From CAIXSC01 sp046349855 (GTDB taxonomy: Bacteria; Planctomycetota; Planctomycetia; Pirellulales; Pirellulaceae), in assembly GCA_046349855.1 (NCBI GenBank), contig JAXMBM010000037.1, positions 5,809-69,808 on the forward strand: a stretch of DNA of 64,000 nucleotides. Direction: 5' to 3'. The number at the start of each line of letters is the position of its first letter. Position 1 is the stretch's first letter. The translations under genes were made by a program, and so were the position numbers. Below, in pieces: positions 46,305 through 54,601 of this stretch. Under the pieces are notes generated by a model. That model worked only from the letters and a program-made list of their open reading frames with translations, searched no databases and was not told the DNA's origin.

Positions 46305-47135
46305 GGATCGCTCCGCGATCCAACGCCTCCGTGTTCGGACGTGTGATCGCTCCGCGATCCAACGCCACCGTGTCCGGACGTGTAATCGCTCCGCGATCCA
46401 ACGCCTCCGTGTTCGGACGTGTGATCGCTCCGCGATCCAACGCCTCCGTGTTCGGACGTGTGATCGCTCCGCGATCCAACGCCACCGTGTCCGGACGTGT
46501 AATCGCTCCGCGATCCAACGCCACCGTGTCCGGACGTGTTGATCATTCCGCGATCCAACGCCTCGTGTCCGGACGTGTGATCGTTCCGCGATCCAACGCC
46601 ACTGTGTCCGGACGTGTGATCGCTCCGCGATCCAACGCCTCCGTGTTCGGACGTGTGATCGTTCCGCGATCCAACGCCTCCGTGTTCGGACGTGTGCTCG
46701 CTCCGCGATCCAACGCCTCCGTGTCCGGACGTGATCGTTCCGCGATCCAACGCCTCCGTGTCCGGACGTGTGATCGTTCCGCGATCCAACGCCTCCGTGT
46801 CCGGACGTGATCATTCCGCGATCCAACGCCACTGTGTCCGGACGTGTGATCGTTCCGCGATCCAACGCCTCCGTGTTCGACGTGCGATCGCTCCGCGATC
46901 CAACGCCACCGTGTCCGACGTGTAATCGCTCCGCGATCCAACGCCTCCGTGTCCGGACGTGTGATCGCTCCGCGATCCAACGCCACCGTGTCCGGACGTG
47001 TAATCGCTCCGCGATCCAACGCCACCGTGTCCGGACGTGTGATCATTCCGCGATCCAACGCCACCGTGTCCGGACGTGTAATCGCTCCGCGATCCAACGC
47101 CACTGTGTCTGGACGTGTGATCGTTCCGCGATACA
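46305..47135. repeat. 39-bp tandem array, 22 units
   Basis: The unit is gatcgctccgcgatccaacg followed by cctccgtgttcggacgtgt, with the alternative ccaccgtgtccgg middle. Most units are 39 bp, some 37-41. Each carries a short palindrome, gatcgc-tcc-gcgatc. Because 39 is divisible by three, several frames stay open over hundreds of codons (DRSAIQRLRVRTC and similar); these are artefacts. It lies between the small helical gene and target 3. Confidence 0.95.
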
Positions 47136-47224
47136 AGGAAACGCCCAGCATTACCCCGCCGGCTCTATTCCTAAAAAGACATCCGCCCCATCGGAAGTTC
47201 ACCCCATCCGCGAAAAAATCGCGC

Positions 47225-47241
47225 GCCCGGCTGCGCCGGGC
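47225..47241 (-). other. GC hairpin downstream of VR3
   Basis: GCCCGGC-TGC-GCCGGGC on the plus strand, 31 nt beyond the target 3 stop. On the coding strand it is followed by gcgcgattttttcgcg, which would also serve as an intrinsic terminator. Confidence 0.65.
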
Positions 47242-47272
47242 GAGGAAGAAGGAAGGAAAGGGTGAAAGGCTT

Positions 47273-49735
47273 TCAGGAAGAGCCCCTGGCCACGCACACC
47301 ACACGACACACGCGAAAACCAGTGCAGTCAAGGGAGACCGAGGGACGACTGACGTCGCGGATCGAGGAACGCACGTCGAGAGGTATGGAGTCCCAGGACC
47401 CGCCACGCAGCACGCGGGCGGCTGAGATCGGCGCGTTCTTAGGGACCACACGCGGGTCGTCCTTCGCGACATTCCCGCACCACTCCCAGACATTGCCGTA
47501 CATGTCGAACAGCCCCCAGGGGTGCGCACAATCCGTCGTGGGCTTTTGTCCGACGGGATGCGTCTTGTGCTCTGAATTCGCGGAATACCACGCGTGATTC
47601 TTCAATTCGCCTTCGTTGTCGCCGAAGTACCAAATGGACGTCGAGTGAGGATTCTCGGGTCCCGGCGCTCGGCACGCATATTCCCACTCGATCTCGTGCG
47701 GCAGACGATAGGTGAAGGTGTCGCCGGGCGCGAGCCATCGGCAGAACATCACCGCGTCATACCATGTGACGTTGATGACCGGACAGCCATCCTCTGGACT
47801 TAAGCGGTCACGACGGTCTCTGCGCGACGGGTCATACAACTCGTACTGCAGATTCGTCACCGGAACACAGGCCAGCTCGAAGGGTCGTTCAATCGCCGCC
47901 TCACGGCGCGTTTCGTTGTTCCAGCCGGCGTAGCGCCGCAACTGTTCCGGCGTCGATCCCATCTGAAACGTGCGTTGTTCGCGCGTGGGATGCTTGATGG
48001 GTGGAATCGGGCGGAACTCGCGCAAGAACTCCTCGGCGACCGCCCGTGCCGCGTCCCCGCGTCGCCCCGAGAGAATCGCGTCGCGAAACTCGGAGCGATA
48101 GGCGTCCATGGCTGCTCGTGCGTCCACCACCCCCTTCGCGGCCAGTCGCTCCATGGTGTCCCAACTGCGGCACAGCATCTCCGTCGAACGCACTCGGCGA
48201 GTCGCCGTCGTGTCGCTTTCGACTGAGGTCAAGTCGCCTTTCGCTTCCAACCCGTCGTGGCCGTAGAGCGGCGCGAGCGACCGCACCCATTCCTGATCCG
48301 CGCGAAAAGCGGTTGCGTTGCAATCGCTCGGCATTTCGGCCAGAAAGCGCCAGACTCGATAAAGGTTCTCGTTCTCCCGCTCGGCGTGCGGGTCGTGCGG
48401 CCGCGCGACGAACCAACCACTGTCTTCCGGACGTGCGAACCGCGCCAGCCACAACGCCGCGAAGAACTCGAGCAGCGTCACGTTGCGAAAATAGATGTCG
48501 GTCAGTTTGCGATGCGATTCGAGGAAACAGTAATCGAGCACCGAGTTGGTACGTCCCAGCTCCTGGAGCGCCGCTTTGAGCGTCGCCTCATTCCGCCATC
48601 CGACATGGCGACCCTGCGCCCGATACAGCTGCCTGACGAATTCACCGTAGTCGGCGTTAGACACGCCCTCGTAGTTGCCGGCTCGAACCAATGCGAAGGC
48701 GATGGCCGCCAAGGTCCGCAAGGCTTCGTCGCGGTCAAGCTTTCTCGTTCCGCTCACCCGTTCGTCCTTGTCGAACAGGTTCGTCACCACGGCGGCGTAC
48801 ACGTCGCTCGCCGTGCGCAACGTGTCGAGCGTCGCGAGCGGTAGCTTGCGCACCGCTTCGAGCATGCGGGGGACGCCCAGTTGCTCGGCATCCAAGGCCT
48901 GCAGTCGCGAGAACCGTTCCGTCCCGAGGAACTTTTTCTGCTGTTCCTTGGTGAAATCGCCGAGCTGCGCGTAGCGCCAATCCCGCCGCTGGCCCCAGAC
49001 GGCGTTATCAAACAGATCGCCCCAAAACTGGTCGAGCGCGTGCGGGCGGCCCGCCAGGACCACTCGGCAATGGGCGCCTTCGCCCGCCAGGAATTCGGCG
49101 AGCGCCGCGACCTTGGGATTGCGTTTTCCCTGGGCTGGCGTCCTGGTCTGGTCCAAGCCGTCGACCAGCAGCAGGAGTTCGCCGCGGCGGAGCGTGCGTT
49201 CGAGCAGCCCGTGGAGATCCTCGCGTTCGTCCTGGCGACGTTGGTGCGGCGACCCGGCCGCTCGCCCGGGCCGCGAGCTTCCCCGCCGCACGACGCGGTT
49301 GTTCACGTCGGACACGGTATCGAGCCACGATTGAAACGCGTCGATCAGCTTGCCTGGTTTCTTCCACGAACCCAGATACTGCTCGCACTTGTCCGGGAGC
49401 GCCCCCAATTCCACGTAGATCGCGAGCTCCTGGTCTTCGCCGCGAAGAGCCCTTTCGGCCGACTCGGCGGCGAGCCAGCCGAGCGTCGTGGTCTTGCCGA
49501 TTCCGCCCGGCGTAGCGAGGCACAGCCGGCGAAAACGGTGTTCGAAAAACAACTGCCGTCGCGTCACCAGCCGCCAGGGATCTTCCTCGCCGCCGTGATC
49601 GGGCATCTCTTCCCGCACCCCGCCGCCCCTCCTCCGCCGAAAATACTCAGGCGTGAGGAACGGCCTCGCATTGGGTATCTCGTCGAGCAACCACAGTTGC
49701 TGATCGGGGATGAACGGAGGCAGGTCGCTCGTCAT
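47273..49735 (-). CDS. NACHT-FGE DGR target 3, intact
   Basis: An 820-residue protein starting MTSDLPPFIPDQQ. Walker A is ATPGGIGKTT (residues 74-83) and Walker B is ELLLLVDGLDQ (about 195-206), followed by VVLAGRPHALDQF. A helical NACHT extension (NVTLLEFFAALWLARF) leads to a C-terminal FGE-fold domain (FQMGSTPEQLRR, PVTNLQYELYD, VTWYDAVMFCRWL, GLFDMYGNVWEW, RVLRGGSW). No formylglycine-enzyme Cys pair is seen. The last 50 codons are VR3. A longer frame to 50203 crosses repeats and is rejected. It is only moderately similar to target 1 outside the VR, so the targets are diverged paralogues sharing one VR. Confidence 0.88.
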   Translation of the reverse strand: MTSDLPPFIPDQQLWLLDEIPNARPFLTPEYFRRRRGGGVREEMPDHGGEEDPWRLVTRRQLFFEHRFRRLCLATPGGIGKTTTLGWLAAESAERALRGEDQELAIYVELGALPDKCEQYLGSWKKPGKLIDAFQSWLDTVSDVNNRVVRRGSSRPGRAAGSPHQRRQDEREDLHGLLERTLRRGELLLLVDGLDQTRTPAQGKRNPKVAALAEFLAGEGAHCRVVLAGRPHALDQFWGDLFDNAVWGQRRDWRYAQLGDFTKEQQKKFLGTERFSRLQALDAEQLGVPRMLEAVRKLPLATLDTLRTASDVYAAVVTNLFDKDERVSGTRKLDRDEALRTLAAIAFALVRAGNYEGVSNADYGEFVRQLYRAQGRHVGWRNEATLKAALQELGRTNSVLDYCFLESHRKLTDIYFRNVTLLEFFAALWLARFARPEDSGWFVARPHDPHAERENENLYRVWRFLAEMPSDCNATAFRADQEWVRSLAPLYGHDGLEAKGDLTSVESDTTATRRVRSTEMLCRSWDTMERLAAKGVVDARAAMDAYRSEFRDAILSGRRGDAARAVAEEFLREFRPIPPIKHPTREQRTFQMGSTPEQLRRYAGWNNETRREAAIERPFELACVPVTNLQYELYDPSRRDRRDRLSPEDGCPVINVTWYDAVMFCRWLAPGDTFTYRLPHEIEWEYACRAPGPENPHSTSIWYFGDNEGELKNHAWYSANSEHKTHPVGQKPTTDCAHPWGLFDMYGNVWEWCGNVAKDDPRVVPKNAPISAARVLRGGSWDSIPLDVRSSIRDVSRPSVSLDCTGFRVCRVVCVARGSS
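47287..47422 (-). repeat. DGR variable repeat VR3
   Basis: Aligned to the TR (11 kb away, opposite strand) it shows 16 substitutions at template adenines and one G to A in the variable core. The first base is also A to G. It encodes WDSIPLDVRSSIRD and VSRPSVSLDCTGF. The 3' 35 nt are identical to the VR1 end. Confidence 0.92.
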
Positions 49736-49882
49736 GGGTCGGCAGTCACGTTCACCGTCCAGGAATATCGGATGGGGCCGTCGCGTGCATGATCCAACAT
49801 GAACCGCTCGACGACAATACGAGTGGGACAGCGCCAGATTGTGATAGTCATGGATCGCTCCCCCATAGCGATCGCTCCCCCA

Positions 49883-50039
49883 TAGTCGTGGATCGCTCCG
49901 CGATCCAACGTCCGGCGACAGAGACGCTGAAACACCGAGCGACCCACGACCATGCCCCGCATTGCCATCACCCGCGCTAAGTCGCACCCAAATAGACACT
50001 TCACTCTGCCTGAAGCCGGAGAACCTGGTGCTGTCCAAC
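49883..50039. repeat. Composite repeat, second copy
   Basis: gtcgtggatcgctccgcgat (array-type palindrome) at 49883, then cgcattgccat and the roughly 60-bp block aagtcgcacccaaatagaca to gctgtccaac at 49979-50038. The same pieces lie inside the broken reverse transcriptase at 37228-37368. The interval 49736-50060, between target 3 and the next gene, holds nothing else convincing apart from two further gatcgctccccc words. Confidence 0.75.
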
Positions 50040-50060
50040 CAGGACGGTGCGACGGCCGGA

Positions 50061-50648
50061 TTACCAGTTTCCGTCATCGACCTGGTCATCGTCGATCGAC
50101 CCGTCATCGACCTCGTCATCGTCGATCGACCCGTCCTCGACCCAGCGACTTCGCGGTCGCTCGCCTTCGGAGCGCGAGTAAATGCGAACTCGGACGCCGC
50201 CATCGGTCCGCGCGCCGCCCCACGACTGAACGGCCGTCTCGCGGACGGAGACCACGGCGCGACCGCCGGTCAATACCAGGCGGCATCCATCGTCGCCGAC
50301 CACCACCGAGCAGCTGCCGCCACCCTGCTGGTCGCCCTGGAAACGGATGTTCAGGCTGTAATGCGTGGCGATCGGCCGGCCGCTCGTCGGCACAAACACG
50401 GAGCTTGCCGAGAAGGCCATGCCGTCGTCGTCGATTCCTAGCGCCTCCGCCTGAGCGAAGCGTTCGGTCGTCTTCGTGCGTGCGAAGCCCCGGTCGCCCG
50501 AGTATCTCGCCCTGGCGGCCGATTGCCAGGTCGAACCAACGCGTCGCAACTCCGCGGCAGTTTCCGCGTCGGCCGCCACGGTCAGGCTGGAACTACTCAG
50601 CACAAGCAGTCCCGCCATCCAGCGCGCAAGACCAGGTGTCCTCGTCAT
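50061..50648 (-). CDS. Exported hypothetical protein with acidic C-terminal repeats
   Basis: A 195-residue protein: signal peptide (LLVLSSSSLTVAADA), then a beta-rich domain (SGRPIATHYSLNIRF, GGGSCSVVVGDDGC, SVRETAVQSW). The tail is a duplicated acidic block (DDGSIDDDEVDDGSIDDDQ) ending in NW. A GGAGAAATGA ribosome site precedes ATG 50648. It is the last of three exported-protein genes. The two Cys may form a disulfide. The family is not recognised. Confidence 0.6.
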   Translation of the reverse strand: MTRTPGLARWMAGLLVLSSSSLTVAADAETAAELRRVGSTWQSAARARYSGDRGFARTKTTERFAQAEALGIDDDGMAFSASSVFVPTSGRPIATHYSLNIRFQGDQQGGGSCSVVVGDDGCRLVLTGGRAVVSVRETAVQSWGGARTDGGVRVRIYSRSEGERPRSRWVEDGSIDDDEVDDGSIDDDQVDDGNW

Positions 50649-50740
50649 TTCATTTCTCCATTTTCATTGGGGGTTACGTACGACAGGCGCGCGGCCTTCG
50701 GAAAACCGTGCGACAGGGTGGATGTCCGTCGTACGGAGTG

Positions 50741-51574
50741 TTACGGTTCGTCAAACGGCATCAGCGGGCGACGCTCACCAGCGCGTGGCTTGGCCGAGTT
50801 CAGCCATTGGGAAATCTGCCCACGGATCCCCGCGGGCAATTCGGCCAGTTGCGCGGCCAATTGCTCGCGAGTTCCCTTGAGCGTCCGGCGTTGCGTCCGT
50901 CCGTTCTCGTCCTGGATCTCAACAGTCGCGGTGAACCACGTGCCGTCCCGGCTGGTGAGGGAAACGTGGGAGAGTCCGTCCGAGAACGAGTACGCCGCGA
51001 CGTTGACGGACCTGTCGGCCTTTTCGGGAGCCGCTGCGCCTGACTCGCCAGTTCGGGGTTTCGAGGCGCGGGGTGCGGAAATGACCTGCGGGGCCAGCGT
51101 GACCGATAACCATTCGAGTGTGCCGGCGCGAATCACTTCCAACGCAACCGTGTTCCCCGGCTCGTCATCGCCGACGAGTTCCCGGAGTTGACGCGGCGTC
51201 GACAGCGTCGTGTCGTTGTAACGCACCAGAATGTCGTGACGCCGGAGACCACTGACGGCGGCGGGCGAGTCGGGCGTGACGTCGGTGACGACCAGCCCCA
51301 CCTCGGGCTCCAGCAGGTCCGGCAGATGAGCCGCAAGAATCTGCGGCGCGGCTTCGGTGGCGACGCCCAGGTACGCTCGTTCGAGCGGCGTCGTGGGCCG
51401 CGAATCGGCCTGAATCGAGCCGGACGGCCGCGATGCGGAATCGGGCGGCAGCGATGCGGAATCGGGCGCTCCTGGCCGTTTCGGCGGTCCGCCGAGCGAC
51501 AGGCCTGTGACGGCCATTAACAACACTGCCCCGGGTAGGGCGACCCAGCTATTACTCACACGTAAAGATCGCAT
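50741..51574 (-). CDS. Exported PDZ-domain protein
   Basis: A 277-residue protein: leader, then a Pro/Ser-rich linker and a PDZ domain at about residues 66-150 (AYLGVATE, VVTDVTPDSPAAVSGLRRHDILVRYNDT). The C-terminal domain is charged and unrecognised. AAGGAG lies 8 nt before ATG 51574. There is no trypsin-like protease domain, so it may be an adaptor or inhibitor rather than a DegP-type protease. Confidence 0.7.
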   Translation of the reverse strand: MRSLRVSNSWVALPGAVLLMAVTGLSLGGPPKRPGAPDSASLPPDSASRPSGSIQADSRPTTPLERAYLGVATEAAPQILAAHLPDLLEPEVGLVVTDVTPDSPAAVSGLRRHDILVRYNDTTLSTPRQLRELVGDDEPGNTVALEVIRAGTLEWLSVTLAPQVISAPRASKPRTGESGAAAPEKADRSVNVAAYSFSDGLSHVSLTSRDGTWFTATVEIQDENGRTQRRTLKGTREQLAAQLAELPAGIRGQISQWLNSAKPRAGERRPLMPFDEP

Positions 51575-51674
51575 GGAAAACTCCTTGCAAATGCGGAACA
51601 AGAAAGGGGACTCATCGAATCCACGGCGGCGGGGACCGTGATTCCCGATCCCCGCCGCGCGGTTACCACTTCGA

Positions 51675-52388
51675 CTACCAGTTGATGTCGTAGCCCTCGC
51701 CCCGCGCATCGCTCCGGCCACCGTAAGCTCGACTTTCCACACGGACCCTGGTTTCGCCGCGGCGGTCGCCGCGGCTCAAGACCCGCCCCACGCCTTCGGC
51801 GCTGGCCCGGCCGCCGAAGTCGGCCTTGCCGAGCACCTCGACGTTGCCGTCGGCGCTTCCGCCGTCCGTCTCGGAAGAGCTATCCGCGACCACGCGCACC
51901 GCGCCGCCACGCCGCGCCATACCCGTGCCGGAGCTTCGATCTCGGGCGTGGCCGTTGCGACTATCGGCCCACGAATTCACGGTCACGTCCGCCGCTCCGC
52001 GTCCGTAGCCCGCGCCACGACTGCGAGCATCGCCACCCCGCGTCGTCGCGCGACCCCCGACCATCACCGTACTTTCGTCGTGGGCCTCGCCAACAACGTC
52101 GCTCACCGCAATACCGTCGTCGCTCGCGATCGCCACCGAGCGCAGGTCCGCGAATCCGCTCGGCGCTCCGTAGCCGATGCCCCGAGCTAGTGCATGACTC
52201 CCGCGACCCGCGACGCTGGACACACGGACTCTGACGGAGCCCTCCCCATCGCCATACGATTCGGCAACGCCGCCGTCCGTCGAGCGAGATTCCACAAAGA
52301 CGTCGGCCGCGAACGACGGCGTCGCCTGTCCCCAGGGTACCGCGGCCAGACAGGCCGACAGCACACACCTCATCCAAACTCGTTTCAT
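51675..52388 (-). CDS. Exported Gly/Arg/Ser-rich repetitive protein
   Basis: A 237-residue protein with signal peptide VLSACLAAVPWGQATPSFA. The mature part alternates short beta-like strands with Gly/Ser/Arg turns (SVRVRVSS, VRVVADSSSE, ETRVRVESRAYGG), suggesting a repetitive beta-helix or surface filament. It ends in DINW, echoing the NW end of the 50061 product. It is the first gene of the exported trio. Confidence 0.55.
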   Translation of the reverse strand: MKRVWMRCVLSACLAAVPWGQATPSFAADVFVESRSTDGGVAESYGDGEGSVRVRVSSVAGRGSHALARGIGYGAPSGFADLRSVAIASDDGIAVSDVVGEAHDESTVMVGGRATTRGGDARSRGAGYGRGAADVTVNSWADSRNGHARDRSSGTGMARRGGAVRVVADSSSETDGGSADGNVEVLGKADFGGRASAEGVGRVLSRGDRRGETRVRVESRAYGGRSDARGEGYDINW

Positions 52389-52835
52389 CACAAGACCCCC
52401 CAAGTAAGAGAAACCACGGAACTCCAACGGTCCTGGGCGAAGACGGAAGAAGTTCTTCGCCGCGAGCTACGCGCCACACGCGGTACCGTCTCGTCCCTCT
52501 GCCAATAAAAGGCGAACGCAGAGGCATTTTTTTGGCGATGCGGCGAAAAAAATCTCGAGGTTATCGGGCGACGGCCTGGTTGAACGCACCTCTGGATTCG
52601 TCCTCGTGCGGCAGTTGGGACTGCGGAAGGAACTGCGCTGGAATCGAGCGTTGTGTTCGCTTGTGCGAGTAGTTCCCAACCGACCCGTCACGATCCGTGT
52701 CCACGAACACAAGAGATGGCGCGTTCCACGTCGGCTGCAAGTCGAGTAGACCGCTCGCCAGAAGCCCCGTTCAAGGAACAAGGAATCCTCCCGTCGGTTC
52801 GGGATCGTCGCTCGCTCCTTTGCGCACGCCGCCAG
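52389..52835. other. 447-bp intergenic region
   Basis: It lies between the Pup-ligase-like gene (its 3' side) and the exported trio (their 5' side). It must hold the trio's promoter. A-rich and T-rich runs lie at about 52528-52553. I see no gene here. Confidence 0.4.
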
Positions 52836-54239
52836 TCACGTCTCCGCCGCATTGCCAACCACGTATTCCGTCGCGAAGGGGTGGGTGAGCGAGTGGATCT
52901 GCGACGAGCAGCGGTCGTACATGTAGCTCCAGTCCATCACCACATGCCGACGGTCCTCGGCGCGTTGCCGGATGGCCCGCGCTCGCGCGTCGGCGCGCGT
53001 GCCGGTGCGGGGTACGAACGGCTCGGGCTCGTCGCCCGGCGCGACATACGGTTGCAGACGGTGCCGCATCAGGCCCGCTTGCTCCAGCCGCTGGAACAGC
53101 GAATCGGGCCGGCAGAACGCGTGATAGCTTTGGTCGAGCAGTGCGAGTTCGTTGGCCAAGACCACGTCGTGGCTCAGGTCGGCCCACGTCTTCCCGCGGC
53201 TCGCCACGATCGCCGAGAAGACGCGGTACTTGGCGAATGCGTCGAGACGCGTCGAAAGCCAATCCAAGTCGCGGTTGTCGAAAGCGTCGAGCATCCGCGC
53301 CCAGTTGTCGAGCGCCCAGGGGATCCAGTCGGGCGGGTCCGCAAGCCGCTCGGCGTACTGCGTCGCCAGCTCCAGATACAAGCGCTGCGTGGCCGTAACC
53401 ACCGGATCGACCGACCACAATTCGCCTGCTCGTTCGAGCACGTTGAATCGCTGCATCGTCGCGACCCACGCCGCGGCCGGAAACTGCTGCGACGCGGCGG
53501 TGATTCTGCGCCGCGCGCCGCGCACGAAGAAGATCGCCTTGAGCGCCAGGGCCGTCGTCGCGAACTGAAGCGCCAGGTTGAAATGCGAACGATGGCCGTC
53601 CCCCAGGATCAGGTGATAGCGGAACTGCCGCGGTTTTTCCCCCAGGTGATGTTCGTCGCGCGCCGTGCTGTGGATCGCTCGTCGCTCCGTTGTTCCCCCC
53701 CCCGTCGGCATCTGCATCCGCAGGGGCCGGACTCCCGCGACGAACGTGCCGGTCGACAGATCGACGCCACCCGCACCGCCGTAGATGCGCGTCACCAGAA
53801 AGGGCAGGATCCATTCGCCAAATGTCTGCGGATGGCGCTCGGTCAGAATATTCTCGTGGGAACCCCAGGTCGGCGCGTCCGGAGTCAGCAGGCCGTTCGA
53901 ATTGTTGTTCGCCAGGAGCAGGTGATGCCCGTCCCGCTCCAACTGTTCCACCGCCATTCGCACCACCGACTGTTGCCGCTCGACAATTCCCGGTAGTTCG
54001 CACGGCGAGGCGCATTCGCACATCGCCAACTCGACGTGGCCGCAGTCAAAGTAGATGCGACCGTACCCGTTGAACAGACCGCTGGGGCCCGGCACCGACG
54101 GCGCGACGTCCCACAAGATTTCAAAGAAGCGATCGAGCGCCAACTCGGGCGGTGACGAACCGGACTGCAGCGAGGTCTGCAGTTCCAGTTCGGTGCTCAT
54201 CAGAAATTCGCGGCCGGGACGGCGTCGTAGCGAGAACAT
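52836..54239 (-). CDS. Pup-ligase family protein, PafA-like
   Basis: A 467-residue glutamine-synthetase-fold ligase. It follows PafA along its length: FLMSTELELQ (the MGIETEFG strand, with a Glu kept), NGYGRIYFDCGHVELAMCECASP (PafA NGARLYLDxxHxEYATAEC), LLANNNSNG, TWGSHENILTE (YGCHENYL), LPFLVTR, STARDEHHLGEKPRQFRYHLILGD and late LDQSYHAF (LAYHDI). Metal, ATP and ligation residues therefore look intact. I use ATG 54239 (GGAG 8 nt upstream) so that the first catalytic strand is complete. It should attach the C-terminal Glu of the nearby 68-residue modifier to lysines. It is the last gene of the tagging operon. Confidence 0.8.
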   Translation of the reverse strand: MFSLRRRPGREFLMSTELELQTSLQSGSSPPELALDRFFEILWDVAPSVPGPSGLFNGYGRIYFDCGHVELAMCECASPCELPGIVERQQSVVRMAVEQLERDGHHLLLANNNSNGLLTPDAPTWGSHENILTERHPQTFGEWILPFLVTRIYGGAGGVDLSTGTFVAGVRPLRMQMPTGGGTTERRAIHSTARDEHHLGEKPRQFRYHLILGDGHRSHFNLALQFATTALALKAIFFVRGARRRITAASQQFPAAAWVATMQRFNVLERAGELWSVDPVVTATQRLYLELATQYAERLADPPDWIPWALDNWARMLDAFDNRDLDWLSTRLDAFAKYRVFSAIVASRGKTWADLSHDVVLANELALLDQSYHAFCRPDSLFQRLEQAGLMRHRLQPYVAPGDEPEPFVPRTGTRADARARAIRQRAEDRRHVVMDWSYMYDRCSSQIHSLTHPFATEYVVGNAAET

Positions 54240-54326
54240 GGGCGTGGCTCCATGCCGACCGGCGAGCGATCGCGGTCGCCCCGCCGGCCGTCCACAAAAA
54301 GAGGTACCGGAATGTCTCGTCAGCGC

Positions 54327-54533
54327 TTATTCGCCCGAGCGATTCTTCCGCCGTTCGAGTTCTTCGACGGCGTCCTTACCGTGGTGGCACTCGTCGTACG
54401 CGGCGCGGGCGACGTCCAGGAACGCTTGTCCCATGTTCAGGATGCCGCCCGCATCGGATCCGTCGGGGTCGTTGCCAGACGAATCGATGGTGGCGGGGCG
54501 ACGAGTCACGGGGATCGTTCGATCGAATGTCAT
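54327..54533 (-). CDS. Pup/UBact-like protein modifier
   Basis: A 68-residue protein with AGGAGAA just before ATG 54533. The N-terminal 30 residues are polar and likely disordered, residues 32-62 form a helix (LNMGQAFLDVARAAYDECHH), and the tail is RKNRSGE. Pup is 60-70 residues with a helix and a C-terminal G-G-Q/E. UBact proteins end in R-T/S-G-E/Q, which this fits. It needs no deamidation, since it already ends in Glu. It sits between the two PafA/Dop-family genes. Confidence 0.75.
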   Translation of the reverse strand: MTFDRTIPVTRRPATIDSSGNDPDGSDAGGILNMGQAFLDVARAAYDECHHGKDAVEELERRKNRSGE

Positions 54534-54601
54534 GATGGTTCTCCTGAAAACAGATACTGGATTGGCTGGTCCTGGTCGTGCGCGTTCCATGTCGCGCGCT
54601 C

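Noticed and set aside
46305..47135. CRISPR array
   Set aside because: Units of about 39 bp are near-identical along their whole length; there are no unique spacers and no cas genes.
46543..47529. 328-residue and similar long ORFs across the 39-bp array
   Set aside because: The frame is open only because the unit length is divisible by three; the protein is the same 13-residue word repeated, and its end overlaps VR3 in another frame.
47273..50203. Longer start for target 3
   Set aside because: The extra 156 codons cross dispersed repeats and the neighbouring gene's opposite frame; MTSDLPP at 49735 begins the paralogue-like part.
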